DNA of 64,000 nt from contig CASFGA010000005.1 in assembly GCA_949294185.1 (NCBI GenBank), positions 103,262 to 167,261 on the forward strand. The letters run 5' to 3'. A program made the translations under genes and the position numbers. Each line of letters begins with the position of its first letter. The first letter of the stretch is position 1. Positions 18,149 to 28,327 of the stretch are shown here, one piece after another. The stretch comes from an uncultured Bacteroides sp. Lineage in GTDB: Bacteria; Bacteroidota; Bacteroidia; Bacteroidales; Bacteroidaceae. The notes under the pieces are model-generated. The model saw nothing but the letters and a program-made list of their open reading frames with translations, ran no database searches and had not been told where the DNA came from.

Positions 18149-19527
18149 CTGTCTTTCAACCATTCATATATTTGCGGAACATAATTATCTATATCTCCTG
18201 CGCCCAATGTGATAAGCACATCTATGTCAGGGCATGCTTTAAGCACATCAAGCAAGTCTTCTTTCCGGCACATGCGCTTCTTCATTCCCGGACGAAGGTT
18301 ATCATAAATCAGCTGCGAGGTCACACCCGGAATCGGTTTTTCACGAGCCGGATAGATGTCAAGCAGTATCACTTCATCCAACAGCGAGAGACTGTCGGCA
18401 AAATCCTTATAGAAATCCCGCGTACGGGTATAGAGATGAGGCTGGAACACGGCGGTAAGCCGACGGTCTGGATAAAGCATCCGTAATGAAGACACGCTCT
18501 GGCGAATTTCTGCCGGATGATGAGCGTAATCGCTCAAGAAGACAACGCGGTCGTTCTTCAGTTTAAAATCAAACCGTCTGTCCACTCCCCTGAAGCTTGC
18601 CATTGCCTCCCGGATTTCTTCCGCGGTCACTCCGGCAATCTGCGCCAAGGCCATCGCCGCTATGCCGTTTTCTATATTCACAAAGACAGGGACTCCCAGC
18701 CGGATGCCGCTGACATTTCCCAACGGAGATACATAATCAAAAAATATCTCACCGGATTCCACACGGACATTGGCGGCATGAAAGTCGCCGGTCTGCCCGG
18801 AAGAATATGTATAGACCGTCACATCCGGCCGAACATCCGGTTGCAAGCCGATTCCTTCCTTGATTATCAGAAAGCCGCCCGGACGAATCAGCGAAGTATA
18901 CTTACGGAAACTGTCCAGATAAGCCTCATGCGTGCCGTAAATATCCAGATGATCGGAATCGACTGCCGTAACCACCGTGGCGTATGGAGTAAGCCAATGG
19001 AAAGAACGGTCAAATTCATCGGCCTCGATTACCACATAGTCGCTCTCGGACGAAAGCAGCAGATTGGTTCCATAATTTTTCGAAATGCCGCCCAGAAAAG
19101 CATTGCATCCCACATGGGACTGATGAAGCAGATGGGCCGCCATGGTGGAAGTGGTGGTTTTGCCGTGGGTTCCCGCCACACAAAGCCCCTTTTCCGTGCG
19201 GGTCAGCATACCCAGCACCTGTGCCCGCTTCTGTATCTCAAACTGATGCTCTTTAAAAAACTCCAGTTCCCGGTGCGCAGAAGGAACCGCCGGCGTATAA
19301 ACGACCAGCGTGCCCTTTGAGTCAAGAAATTCCTCAGGAATCAACGACACGTTTTCCTCGTAATGAATCTGCGCCCCCTCAGCGGCCAACTTTTCGGTCA
19401 GTTCGGAAGACACACGGTCATAGCCGCCAACCCGTTTTCCCTTTGAAAGGAAATAACGTGCCAACGCGCTCATGCCGATTCCGCCGATACCGACAAAATA
19501 AACTGCCTTTATGGTATTAACATCCAT
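18145..19527 (-). CDS. murC: UDP-N-acetylmuramate--L-alanine ligase
   Basis: Cytoplasmic ATP-dependent ligase that adds L-alanine to UDP-MurNAc, the first step of stem-peptide assembly. The N-terminal Rossmann motif is VGIGGIGMSALARY, the Mur-ligase P-loop is GTHGKTTTSTM, and the conserved DYAHHPAEI and FQPHLYTRT mark MurC. I chose the ATG at 19527 (460 residues), which overlaps the end of murG by 11 bases; a longer in-frame start at 19578 would add 17 residues with no match to the family. It overlaps ftsQ by four bases. Confidence 0.95.
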   Translation of the reverse strand: MDVNTIKAVYFVGIGGIGMSALARYFLSKGKRVGGYDRVSSELTEKLAAEGAQIHYEENVSLIPEEFLDSKGTLVVYTPAVPSAHRELEFFKEHQFEIQKRAQVLGMLTRTEKGLCVAGTHGKTTTSTMAAHLLHQSHVGCNAFLGGISKNYGTNLLLSSESDYVVIEADEFDRSFHWLTPYATVVTAVDSDHLDIYGTHEAYLDSFRKYTSLIRPGGFLIIKEGIGLQPDVRPDVTVYTYSSGQTGDFHAANVRVESGEIFFDYVSPLGNVSGIRLGVPVFVNIENGIAAMALAQIAGVTAEEIREAMASFRGVDRRFDFKLKNDRVVFLSDYAHHPAEIRQSVSSLRMLYPDRRLTAVFQPHLYTRTRDFYKDFADSLSLLDEVILLDIYPAREKPIPGVTSQLIYDNLRPGMKKRMCRKEDLLDVLKACPDIDVLITLGAGDIDNYVPQIYEWLKDR

Positions 19528-20647
19528 ATCTGTCTTTATAATCAAGAGCCAACTTATAAACTTCTCCGGCAATGACATTCGCCGCGTCTTTCAAAGCCAG
19601 CTTTGCTATATTCGTACTCAGTTTCTTCAAAATATCCGGACAGCCTACGGTTTCCGCCGCCTTGTCGAGCAGCTTCTCCACCGCCTCACTGTCTTTAATA
19701 TAAAGAGCCGCATCTTTGTTCACTAAAGCCAGGGCATTTTTGGTCTGATGGTCTTCGGCCACATTGGGAGAAGGCACCAGTATAGCCGCCTTTCCCAACA
19801 GACATAGTTCGGAAATGGAACCGGCTCCTGCCCGGCTGATCACCAGATCAGCAGCACGGTAGGCCGTTGCCATATCGGCAATGAAATCCGTCGCATAAAG
19901 CATAGGCAGCTCGCCCGCCTGCCGAACGGCGGCTTTTGCATCCTCAAAATAAAACTTCCCCGTCTGCCAGATGAACTGGATGCCGGAATCCTTTATTTTG
20001 CCCAATCCTTTCATCACACATTGATTGATGGTACGGGCTCCCAGACTGCCGCCCAAAATCAGAACCGTCTTCTTCGCCGGGTCAAGCCCGAACGAACGCA
20101 CGGCATCCTCCCGACTTATGTTCGTTTCCAACAGATTCTGACGCACGGGATTGCCTGTCAACAGGATTTTATCCTTGTCGAAAAAACGCTCCATCCCCTC
20201 ATAAGCCACACAGATGCGCGAGGCGTGCCGGGCCAGAAGCTTGTTTGTCACGCCCGCATACGAATTCTGCTCCTGCAACAACGTGGGGATACCCATCCCT
20301 TGCGCCACCTTCAGCGTAGGGCCGCTGGCATAGCCGCCCACGCCCACCGCCGCATGCGGCCTGAAGTCGCGGATAATCCTGCGGGCCTTCAGCTGGCTGC
20401 GCATCAGCTTGACCAGCACTCCGACATTCTTCAACAGATGTTTCCGGTCGAATCCCGCTACCGGAAGGCCGATTATCTTGTATCCTGCGGCAGGAACACG
20501 CTGCATTTCCATGCGCCCTTCCGCTCCGACGAACAGTATCTCCGTATCGGGATGCTGTTCTTTCAGTGCATTGGCAATGGAAACAGCCGGGAAAATATGT
20601 CCCCCGGTACCTCCTCCGCTGATGATTATACGCACGTTATCTCCCAT
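19517..20647 (-). CDS. murG: UDP-N-acetylglucosamine--undecaprenyl-PP-MurNAc-pentapeptide transferase
   Basis: GT28 glycosyltransferase that turns lipid I into lipid II on the inner face of the membrane. The hallmark GGGTGGHIFPA is at the N-terminus. The second Rossmann half has LGGSLGARTIN, and the donor-binding ISRAGAGSISELCLLGKAAILVPSP carries the expected Glu. The 376-residue length is normal. A hairpin and a TAACTTTG element lie just upstream, so it may start a second transcript of the dcw cluster. Confidence 0.95.
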   Translation of the reverse strand: MGDNVRIIISGGGTGGHIFPAVSIANALKEQHPDTEILFVGAEGRMEMQRVPAAGYKIIGLPVAGFDRKHLLKNVGVLVKLMRSQLKARRIIRDFRPHAAVGVGGYASGPTLKVAQGMGIPTLLQEQNSYAGVTNKLLARHASRICVAYEGMERFFDKDKILLTGNPVRQNLLETNISREDAVRSFGLDPAKKTVLILGGSLGARTINQCVMKGLGKIKDSGIQFIWQTGKFYFEDAKAAVRQAGELPMLYATDFIADMATAYRAADLVISRAGAGSISELCLLGKAAILVPSPNVAEDHQTKNALALVNKDAALYIKDSEAVEKLLDKAAETVGCPDILKKLSTNIAKLALKDAANVIAGEVYKLALDYKDRYGC

Positions 20648-20661
20648 TCTTCTTTTTTTTA

Positions 20662-20669
20662 CAAAGTTA
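20662..20669 (-). promoter_or_regulatory. Possible internal promoter before murG
   Basis: TAACTTTG on the minus strand ends 14 bases before the murG ATG. It is an exact -7 match, but I find no -33 TTTG at the right spacing, and the implied leader would be very short. Confidence 0.4.
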
Positions 20670-20770
20670 TGAATAAACTTCTATATAATAACCTACTGTA
20701 TAAAATTCTTTTACGCTTAAACAAAAACGGAATTTCGACCTGTCGGAAAAGATTTTCCACCATACCAAAA

Positions 20771-20807
20771 CAGGACGCCGGCCTGATGAAAAAAAGTCCG
20801 CGTCCTG
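20771..20807 (-). terminator. Hairpin between ftsW and murG
   Basis: An 8-bp stem (CAGGACGC at 20771-20778 with its complement at 20800-20807) is followed on the minus strand by TTTT. It lies in the largest gap inside the dcw cluster (20648-20832). Confidence 0.45.
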
Positions 20808-20832
20808 CCATGAACATTCCGCACCGACAATG

Positions 20833-22134
20833 TCACCTTTCCTCTTCCCGACCGGCCTTCGACTGCTCCGCCAGATTCATGGCCGCCGCCTGAAGCGCAG
20901 CCACGGCCGCTTCCTGCATCTGCTGCTGCCGCTCGGATTCTTCCTTCTTCCGCTGCTCTTCCTGCGCATTCACATAACGGCTCACGCTCAATATCATACC
21001 TATATAGGCACAGTTTATCAAGGTCGAAGTACCGCCTTTGCTGATGAGCGGAAGCGGTTGTCCCGTGACGGGAAACAGGCCCACCGCCACCATCATGTTG
21101 AGCAGAGCCTGTGAAACCAGCAGAAGGGCTATGCCCATCACCAGAAAGGCCGGGAAGCTCTTGTCACACTTCCGGGCAATCTTCCCCGCCCGCATCAGCA
21201 GCCAGATGTAAAGCACGGCGACAGCGGCTCCGCCGACCAGTCCCAACTCTTCGATGATGATGGCGAAAATAAAGTCGGAAAAAGCCTGCGACAGGAAATC
21301 ACGCTGCACGCTGTTGCCCGGCAGCTTTCCTATAATGTTGCTGGACGCGATGGCGATGTTGGCATGTGCCACCTGAGCGTTCTTGTCAATGTCATACTTG
21401 GCGGCAGGCACCGTCTCCTGACCGTCGAAAAACCCCGTAATGCGGTTTTGCCAAGTCTCCACGCGGTGCATCATCGGCACATCCTTCCATTCTTTGGCGG
21501 GAAGAGCCATGATGATGCCGACAAACACTGTCAAGACAAGCGCGACAACGCCCGTCAGTTTAAGCAGCTGACGCCACGGTATCCGTCCGACAATCATCAT
21601 CAGGAAGACAACCCCGAAAAGCAATGCGGCGGTCGAAGCGTTTTCAGGCGCTATCAAGACTACCACACCGACCGTTATGCTGACTATCCACCTGAAAGCC
21701 TTCCGGTCGGCTCCGTCATCGGTCTGGAACTTCGACAGCAGATGGGCCGTAACAATGATCACGGCCATCTTCGCCAGTTCCGAAGGCTGAAACTGGATGC
21801 CGAAAAACTCCAGAAAGCGGGACGCTCCGTTCACCCGGTCACCTGTCACTATTCCCATTATCATGACAAACGCCAGCAGGACAACCGACACCGGAAGCAG
21901 AAAAAAGGGGAATACCCGGAATATCCGGTAAGGGATGTTATGAACCAATATGACAACAAAGACTCCCACCATAAGTATGATGCTGTGTTTGGTTATCGGT
22001 TCCCAGTGGTCGCCGCTTTGATATGTCAGCGTACTGGCAGCACTGAAGACTTCCACCACCGACGTCAGACAAAGAAACAGGAATATAATCCAGACTGCCT
22101 TGTCTCCCTTGAACAAATTCCTCAGCAAATCCAT
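20833..22134 (-). CDS. ftsW: Septal peptidoglycan polymerase FtsW (SEDS family)
   Basis: Multi-spanning SEDS glycosyltransferase that polymerises lipid II at the septum together with FtsI. About ten hydrophobic helices are visible. Family motifs include GASRFLEFFGIQFQPSELAKMAVI and, near the end, LPLISKGGTSTLINCAYIGMILSVSRY. The C-terminal 40 residues form a charged, Gln/Glu-rich cytoplasmic tail (EEQRKKEESERQQQMQEAA) that is longer than in E. coli. Downstream is a 185-base gap with a hairpin. Confidence 0.95.
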   Translation of the reverse strand: MDLLRNLFKGDKAVWIIFLFLCLTSVVEVFSAASTLTYQSGDHWEPITKHSIILMVGVFVVILVHNIPYRIFRVFPFFLLPVSVVLLAFVMIMGIVTGDRVNGASRFLEFFGIQFQPSELAKMAVIIVTAHLLSKFQTDDGADRKAFRWIVSITVGVVVLIAPENASTAALLFGVVFLMMIVGRIPWRQLLKLTGVVALVLTVFVGIIMALPAKEWKDVPMMHRVETWQNRITGFFDGQETVPAAKYDIDKNAQVAHANIAIASSNIIGKLPGNSVQRDFLSQAFSDFIFAIIIEELGLVGGAAVAVLYIWLLMRAGKIARKCDKSFPAFLVMGIALLLVSQALLNMMVAVGLFPVTGQPLPLISKGGTSTLINCAYIGMILSVSRYVNAQEEQRKKEESERQQQMQEAAVAALQAAAMNLAEQSKAGREEER

Positions 22135-22138
22135 AGGC

Positions 22139-23473
22139 CTACAGGTTTCTTACACATTCTTTGAACTGGCTTCCGCGGTCTTCATAACTCTTGAACAGAT
22201 CGAAGCTGGCACAGCAGGGGCTCAGCAAGACGGTCTCACCCTTCTTGGCCATCCGATAAGCGGCGTTTACCGCATCCTTCATGCTCTGCACATCGGCTAC
22301 CGGCAGTCCGAATCCGTCGAAAAATCCGTGCAGCTTCTCGTTATGAAGTCCCAGATATATAAGTCCGGAGCATTTTTCCCGCACCAGATCGGCAATTTCA
22401 TTATAGTCATTGCCCTTGTCCTTCCCTCCCAAAATCAGAATGGTCTTGGTCTTCATGCTCTGCAAGGCATACCAGCATGAGTTTACATTCGTCGCCTTCG
22501 AGTCATTGATATACTCAACGCCCCGCACACGGGCAACCTTTTCCAGGCGGTGCTCCACTCCCTTGAAATCATGCAAGGCCTCACGGATATATTCCTTGCG
22601 GATTCCGGCGACATTGGCCGATATTCCGGCAGCCATCGAATTGAACAGATTGTGAGTTCCCGTCAGGGCAAGCTCTTCCTGCTCCATATTAAAGGCGGCA
22701 GGCTCGGTAAAATAAATCCTGTTCTGCTCCACAAACGCGGCCAGACCGTCTTCCCGGCTCTCGGCAAACGGATAATAGCGCCCGTGGATGCCGTACTTGT
22801 GCAGTTCTCCCTGAATGATAGGGTCATCATTCCAGAAGATAAAGGCGTCTTCGTCCGTCTGATTCTGGATAATGCGGAACTTGGCGTCCACGTAGTTCTG
22901 CATCTTATAGTCATATCGGTCGAGATGGTCGGGCGTAATGTTCATCAAAACGGCGATATTGGCGTGGAACTTGTACATATTGTCAAGCTGAAAACTGCTC
23001 AGCTCAATGACATAATAGTCGTAGTCGCATTCCGCCACCTGATATGCCAGACTCTGCCCGATGTTTCCTGCAAGTCCGACATTCAGACCCGCTTTCTTAA
23101 AAATATGATAGATAAGCGAAGTGGTCGTTGTCTTCCCGTTGCTGCCGGTTATACACACCATTTTCGCGTTTGTGTAACGCCCCGCGAACTCTATCTCGGA
23201 GATTATGGGTATTTCTCTCTCCTTCAGCTTCAGAATCATCGGAGCATCATTCGGTATACCCGGACTCTTGATTACCTCGTCGGCATTCAGAATCAGTTCT
23301 TCCGTATGCTTTCCTTCCTCCCACCGGATGCCTCTCTCGTCCAGCATATCCTTATATTTGTCCTTGATAGAGGACATATCCGACACGAACGTATCGAATC
23401 CCTTCTTTTGTGCCAGTATCGCTGCACCTGTGCCGCTCTCACCGGCTCCCAATATGACAATCCTTTTTGTCAT
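22139..23473 (-). CDS. murD: UDP-N-acetylmuramoylalanine--D-glutamate ligase
   Basis: Cytoplasmic Mur ligase that adds D-glutamate. N-terminal Rossmann motif VILGAGESGTGAA, P-loop TGSNGKTTTTSL, the ELSSFQLD and NITPDHLDRY motifs of the central domain, and INDSKATNVNSCWYAL with ILGGKDKGNDY in the C-terminal domain, all typical of MurD. The 444-residue length is normal. It lies nine bases after mraY and four before ftsW. Confidence 0.96.
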   Translation of the reverse strand: MTKRIVILGAGESGTGAAILAQKKGFDTFVSDMSSIKDKYKDMLDERGIRWEEGKHTEELILNADEVIKSPGIPNDAPMILKLKEREIPIISEIEFAGRYTNAKMVCITGSNGKTTTTSLIYHIFKKAGLNVGLAGNIGQSLAYQVAECDYDYYVIELSSFQLDNMYKFHANIAVLMNITPDHLDRYDYKMQNYVDAKFRIIQNQTDEDAFIFWNDDPIIQGELHKYGIHGRYYPFAESREDGLAAFVEQNRIYFTEPAAFNMEQEELALTGTHNLFNSMAAGISANVAGIRKEYIREALHDFKGVEHRLEKVARVRGVEYINDSKATNVNSCWYALQSMKTKTILILGGKDKGNDYNEIADLVREKCSGLIYLGLHNEKLHGFFDGFGLPVADVQSMKDAVNAAYRMAKKGETVLLSPCCASFDLFKSYEDRGSQFKECVRNL

Positions 23474-23482
23474 GACCTTGTT

Positions 23483-24751
23483 TTATCTTATCTTTAAAGT
23501 TATAATCGTAATCGCTGCCAAGACAATCGTTATGATCCAGAAGCGGACTGTTATCTTAGACTCATGGAATACGCTTGCCGGACGGGTGAACGCATAGGTA
23601 CATTCCGGATCAAGCTGTGCAAGTGTGGTGCGGAAATGGTCATGAATCGGTGTCCGCTTGAACAGACGCTGCTTGACTCCCTTCTTTTTCCCCTTACGGA
23701 AATATCTTACCTGCAAGATGACAGACAGATTTTCCACCAGAAAGACTCCGCACAATATCGGTATCAACAGTTCTTTATGGATGATAATGGCAAACACGGC
23801 TATGATGCCGCCGATGGTAAGACTGCCCGTATCGCCCATAAACACCTGTGCCGGGAAGGCATTGTACCACAAAAAGCCGATCAGCGCACCGATGAAGGCA
23901 CAGATGAATATGACCAGCTCCTCACTTCCCGGTATATACATTATATTAAGATAGCCTGCATACTCTATATGACTGGATACATAGGCCAGGATGCCTAAGG
24001 TAACGCCGATAATGGCCGAGTTCCCCGCCGCCATTCCATCCATTCCGTCGTTCAGGTTCGCCCCGTTCGATACGGCTGTCACCACGAATATCGTCACCAG
24101 AACAAAGACAATCCATCCGGCTGTCTGGGCATGCTCGCCAAGGAATCCGACGAAATCAGCATAATCCAGGTTATTGTTCTTGAAGAACGGGATGGTAGTC
24201 TTGGTCGACTTCTCGTCCTGCGTCTTGTGGACTACATCAACAATCTCCCCGTTACGCTGCACCTCTACGTTTTCACGAATCACAACATCCGGACTGAGAT
24301 ATAAAGTCAGTCCTACAATCAGGCCCAAGCCCACCTGGCCTATAATCTTGAATTTCCCGTGCAGGCCCTCCTTGTCTTTTCTGAACACCTTAATATAATC
24401 GTCAAGGAATCCCAACGTACCCAGCCACACGGTGGTAATCAGCATCAGCAACATATAAATGTTGTGAAGCTTGCCCAAAAGCAGACAGGGAATGAGTATC
24501 GCCACGATTATGATGATTCCACCCATCGTCGGCACGCCCACTTTGTTCACATTAAAGGGGTCTATGGAGGCATCACGCTGTGTTTCCGTTATCTGCTTCC
24601 GCTTCAGCAGCTTTATGAAGTATTCGCCGAAGATGGATGATATCAGCAAAGCCAGGATGACAGCCATCAGCGAGCGGAACGACACGTAGCTGAACATCCG
24701 TGCGCCCGGGAAATCAAACTTTTCTAAATAGTCAAACAAATAATATAACAT
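23483..24751 (-). CDS. mraY: Phospho-MurNAc-pentapeptide translocase
   Basis: Integral membrane enzyme that joins UDP-MurNAc-pentapeptide to undecaprenyl phosphate to make lipid I. About ten transmembrane helices are present. Active-site motifs are visible: GLGFLDDYIK-type (LGTLGFLDDYIKVFRKDKEG), NGANLNDGMDGMAAG and FMGDTGSLTIGG, with HDHFR near the end. The 422-residue length exceeds E. coli MraY (360) because of a soluble insert around residues 165-200, a feature I believe is common in Bacteroidetes. Confidence 0.96.
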   Translation of the reverse strand: MLYYLFDYLEKFDFPGARMFSYVSFRSLMAVILALLISSIFGEYFIKLLKRKQITETQRDASIDPFNVNKVGVPTMGGIIIIVAILIPCLLLGKLHNIYMLLMLITTVWLGTLGFLDDYIKVFRKDKEGLHGKFKIIGQVGLGLIVGLTLYLSPDVVIRENVEVQRNGEIVDVVHKTQDEKSTKTTIPFFKNNNLDYADFVGFLGEHAQTAGWIVFVLVTIFVVTAVSNGANLNDGMDGMAAGNSAIIGVTLGILAYVSSHIEYAGYLNIMYIPGSEELVIFICAFIGALIGFLWYNAFPAQVFMGDTGSLTIGGIIAVFAIIIHKELLIPILCGVFLVENLSVILQVRYFRKGKKKGVKQRLFKRTPIHDHFRTTLAQLDPECTYAFTRPASVFHESKITVRFWIITIVLAAITIITLKIR

Positions 24752-24754
24752 GTC

Positions 24755-26212
24755 CTAAATTTCGTTTGCCAGTATTCCTTTCACCACTTCCTTATCGTCA
24801 AAATGATGCTTCACTCCTTTAATCTCCTGATAGTCTTCATGTCCTTTTCCGGCTATGAGCACCACATCGCCCGGCTGTGCAAGCATACAAGCCGTGCGGA
24901 TAGCTTCCTTCCGGTCGACTATCGATATCACTTTCCGCATATCGTCCTTGGTCAGGCCCGCCAGCATATCGTCGATTATGTCTTGTGGCTCTTCAAAGCG
25001 CGGATTGTCTGAGGTAATCACCACCTTGTCACTCTGCTTCGCCGCTTCCTGCGCCATCAGCGGACGTTTCCCCTTGTCCCGGTTGCCGCCGGCTCCCACC
25101 ACCGTAATGACTTGTCCCCGTCCTTTCAGCACTTCATGAATGGCATTCAGCACATTGACCAAAGCGTCCGGCGTATGGGCATAGTCAACAATGGCGGTAT
25201 ATCCTTTCGGCGAGCGGATCGCATCAAAGCGTCCGGACACGGGGCGCAGCATGCTCAGCACGAGCAGCACATCGTCCGGCTGTTTTCCCAAAAGACAGGC
25301 GGCCCCATAAACGGCCAGCAGATTCGAAGCATTGAAGCGGCCGATGAACTGCACGTTCACTTCACGATTGTTGATATCCATCAACATCCCTTCGAATCCG
25401 TCTTCCAGCACCTTTCCCTTAAAGTCGCACAGCGTCCGGAGCGAATAGGTAGCGATTCTTGCCTTTGTATTCTGCACCATCACCAGTCCGTTTTTGTCGT
25501 CTGCATTGGTCAGAGCAAAAGCGGTCTTGGGCAAACTGTCGAAAAAGGCTTTCTTCGCTTTCAGATAATTCTCGAAAGTCTTGTGATAGTCCAGATGGTC
25601 GCGGGTCAGATTCGTAAAGATACCTCCCGCGAACCTCAGTCCGCCGATGCGTTTCTGGGCGACAGAATGTGAGCTGACCTCCATAAACGCATACTTGCAG
25701 CCTTCATCCGCCATCCGTCCCAACAGCCGGTTCAGGGTTATCGGGTCGGGAGTGGTGTGGTCTGCCGGGATTGCTTCGCCATCAATATAGTTGCACACCG
25801 TAGAGAGCAGGCCAACCTTATATCCGAAGCGGCGGAACATCTCATACAGCAGGGTGGCAATGGTGGTTTTCCCGTTTGTTCCGGTCACTCCCACCAAATC
25901 CAGCTTGGAAGTCGGATCGCCATAAAATGCCGTTGCCAACCGCCCTACCGCAGCTTCCGTATCGGCCACCTGCACGTAGGTCACCTGCTCGCTTCGCTTT
26001 TCCGGCAGGATTTCACATACTACAGCCGACGCTCCTTTTTCTATGGCACTCTCTATGTAGACATGCCCGTCGGTCTGCGTTCCCTTTACGGCGACAAACA
26101 GACACCCCGGCCTTACCAGACGGGAGTCCATCTGTATGTCCGCTATCTCTTTATATAGATCGCCTGCCGACTGACAGACGGTAACCGCTTTCAAAATCTC
26201 GTCAAGTTTCAT
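24755..26212 (-). CDS. murE: UDP-MurNAc-tripeptide synthetase (meso-DAP-adding)
   Basis: Cytoplasmic Mur ligase that adds the third residue of the stem peptide. P-loop [14 protein letters not shown], central [12 protein letters not shown] and [12 protein letters not shown]. The substrate-selecting motif [10 protein letters not shown] contains DNPR, which marks meso-diaminopimelate rather than lysine. The 485-residue length is normal. It lies 12 bases after ftsI and three before mraY. Confidence 0.95.
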   Translation of the reverse strand: MKLDEILKAVTVCQSAGDLYKEIADIQMDSRLVRPGCLFVAVKGTQTDGHVYIESAIEKGASAVVCEILPEKRSEQVTYVQVADTEAAVGRLATAFYGDPTSKLDLVGVTGTNGKTTIATLLYEMFRRFGYKVGLLSTVCNYIDGEAIPADHTTPDPITLNRLLGRMADEGCKYAFMEVSSHSVAQKRIGGLRFAGGIFTNLTRDHLDYHKTFENYLKAKKAFFDSLPKTAFALTNADDKNGLVMVQNTKARIATYSLRTLCDFKGKVLEDGFEGMLMDINNREVNVQFIGRFNASNLLAVYGAACLLGKQPDDVLLVLSMLRPVSGRFDAIRSPKGYTAIVDYAHTPDALVNVLNAIHEVLKGRGQVITVVGAGGNRDKGKRPLMAQEAAKQSDKVVITSDNPRFEEPQDIIDDMLAGLTKDDMRKVISIVDRKEAIRTACMLAQPGDVVLIAGKGHEDYQEIKGVKHHFDDKEVVKGILANEI

Positions 26213-26224
26213 TTTACCTATACA

Positions 26225-28324
26225 TTATTTAAGAGTCAACTTTATCGTTTGTCCCTTGCGTACGTATGATCCGGCAGCAATGCTTTGGGACACCACCTTT
26301 CCCACTCCGGCCAAACGGACTTTCAGTCCGTAGGTTTCCATCAGATAAACGGCATCTTTCGCTCCCATGCCCCTCACGTTGGGCAGACGCTTGCCGCTTA
26401 TCTTCATTTCCGTCAGTTCCGCACGGTCGGAGTCCGTATGCGCCTTGCCCCATACAAGGGTGTCCGCGTCGGAAACGGCGTTGCTGTTTATGTCCAGCGC
26501 CTGCAAAACATAGGATGCCGCCTGAATATCTCCGTTCTTCACATCCGGAACCAGGATGGAGGTCGAGTCTTTCGCGTGTTCCAAATCCTGATTCAGATGT
26601 TTGGCATAGATGCGCTCCGCAATCCGGCTGAACACGCTTCCCGCCTGCAAGCCTCCGGATGCCGGACCGTGAGGGATATGGATGGATACGATACAGCTGT
26701 ATTGCGGGGCTTCCGAGGGGAAATAGCCGCAGAAGCTGACCAGATAGCCCTCTTTGGCAAGCGCAACCTGCGCCGTGCCAGTCTTGCCCGACACATTGAA
26801 CTGCTTGCTGCCGGCCGGCTTGGCCAGTCCCTCCGACACCACCTTGCGAAGGATGGTGCGTATCTGCATCAGCGTCGTGTCCGAACAAATCTTCGGATTG
26901 ACTATCTCCGTCGGAAATTCTTTTATTACCTCACCATCTTTCATTATTGCCTTTACAAATTTCGGTTTCACCATAGTCCCGTTGTTGGCGATAGCGTTAT
27001 AAAAGTTCAGCAGATAAATGGGAGGAAACATGGTTTCATAGCCAATGCTCATCCATGGCAGGGTGGTCTTGGCGAAGTAACGCTCCTTCGGCCCCAGAAT
27101 ACGGGGGCTTGCCTCGCCCACAAAGCCAAGATCCAACGGCTTGTCTATGCTCATCCGCTTCAAGCCGTCGACAAATTTCTGCGGATTGTCCTTATAAAAC
27201 CGGTCTATGATGGTCGAAACACCGACATTGGACGACACTTCCATGATGCGGGTCACATCAATCTTTCCGTATCCTCCCCTGTACCAGTTCCAATCCTTCA
27301 TGAAACTGCCGTGCATGTTTACTACACCGTTTCCGGTATCCACTTCATAATCGGGCGTTATATACCCGTCTTCCAGCGCTACCATAATGGAAGCCGTCTT
27401 GAAGGTAGAGCCCGGCTCCATCAGATTGCTGACCGAAGCGTTGCGCATCTCGTAGTAATGTCCGTCTCCGGCGCGGGTCATGTTCACGTTTGCCTTGACA
27501 TCGCCCGTCGCCACCTCCATCACAACGGCCACTCCGGATACGGCATTCAGCGTTTCCAACTGGTCGACCAGCGCCTTTTCGGCGATATCCTGCATGTCTA
27601 CATCTATTGTAGTGATCACATCACAGCCGTCCACCGCCGGTTTGTCCACGATGTTCAGATATTTGTTCATCACCTTCTGGCGGTGCGTAACGCCCGGTTT
27701 CCCCCGCAGCACAGAGTCATAGGTCAGTTCAATCCCGTTCTTCGCGCCTAAGGTCATATCAGGATACAGGTCGCCCAATGTGCGGGCGGCCAGTGAGCCG
27801 AACGGTTTCTTCCGTTGGTTGAATGCCTGCTCCTGAAGGCCGCTTTTATACCGGCTCAGACAGAAGACCGGAAGCTTTTTCACCTCTTTATACTCAATGT
27901 AGGATATGCGCTTCGGGTAGAGCAGATAGTAGCGGCTCTTCGCCCGCCGCCCATTCAGGATGTGACGGCGGAACTCGCGCGCGCTTTTGTCGGGGAATAT
28001 CTGGTGAAGGCCCTCGCAGATTTCCGTCAGATGGTTCATCAGCGTAGTGTCATTCCCGGCATCCTTCAGCGCCACAAAGTCCATATAGATTTTATACTCG
28101 GGCAGACTGCTCGCCATCAGCTTCCCGTCGGCCGAAATGATGTTTCCGCGTGTGGGGGGAACCGTCACATTCTCCCTTACGAAGCGGTCGGCCACATCTT
28201 TCCAATACTGCCGCTCCGCAAACATCACAAAGGCAGCCTTGGCAATGACGGCAATCGCCACCAGTGCCATCAGGAACACGATGAACGTATAGCGGAGCAT
28301 AATATTCTTTTGTCCGGGCATCAT
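26225..28324 (-). CDS. ftsI: Septal transpeptidase (PBP3/FtsI) with PASTA domain
   Basis: Class B penicillin-binding protein that cross-links septal peptidoglycan with FtsW. An N-terminal transmembrane anchor (about residues 11-34) is followed by the pedestal domain with TRGNIISADG. The transpeptidase motifs are S306-TF-K309, S364-S-N366 and K514-TG. The C-terminal region (about residues 590-699) carries one clear PASTA-like unit (LPNVRGMGAKDAVYLMETYG through GQTIKLTLK) and perhaps a preceding partial one. PASTA tails are not found in E. coli FtsI but occur in Bacteroidetes. Two ATG codons in a row open the gene. Confidence 0.95.
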   Translation of the reverse strand: MMPGQKNIMLRYTFIVFLMALVAIAVIAKAAFVMFAERQYWKDVADRFVRENVTVPPTRGNIISADGKLMASSLPEYKIYMDFVALKDAGNDTTLMNHLTEICEGLHQIFPDKSAREFRRHILNGRRAKSRYYLLYPKRISYIEYKEVKKLPVFCLSRYKSGLQEQAFNQRKKPFGSLAARTLGDLYPDMTLGAKNGIELTYDSVLRGKPGVTHRQKVMNKYLNIVDKPAVDGCDVITTIDVDMQDIAEKALVDQLETLNAVSGVAVVMEVATGDVKANVNMTRAGDGHYYEMRNASVSNLMEPGSTFKTASIMVALEDGYITPDYEVDTGNGVVNMHGSFMKDWNWYRGGYGKIDVTRIMEVSSNVGVSTIIDRFYKDNPQKFVDGLKRMSIDKPLDLGFVGEASPRILGPKERYFAKTTLPWMSIGYETMFPPIYLLNFYNAIANNGTMVKPKFVKAIMKDGEVIKEFPTEIVNPKICSDTTLMQIRTILRKVVSEGLAKPAGSKQFNVSGKTGTAQVALAKEGYLVSFCGYFPSEAPQYSCIVSIHIPHGPASGGLQAGSVFSRIAERIYAKHLNQDLEHAKDSTSILVPDVKNGDIQAASYVLQALDINSNAVSDADTLVWGKAHTDSDRAELTEMKISGKRLPNVRGMGAKDAVYLMETYGLKVRLAGVGKVVSQSIAAGSYVRKGQTIKLTLK

Positions 28325-28327
28325 CTC

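Noticed and set aside
26285..27751. 488-codon plus-strand frame over ftsI
   Set aside because: Antisense shadow of ftsI, with no motif.
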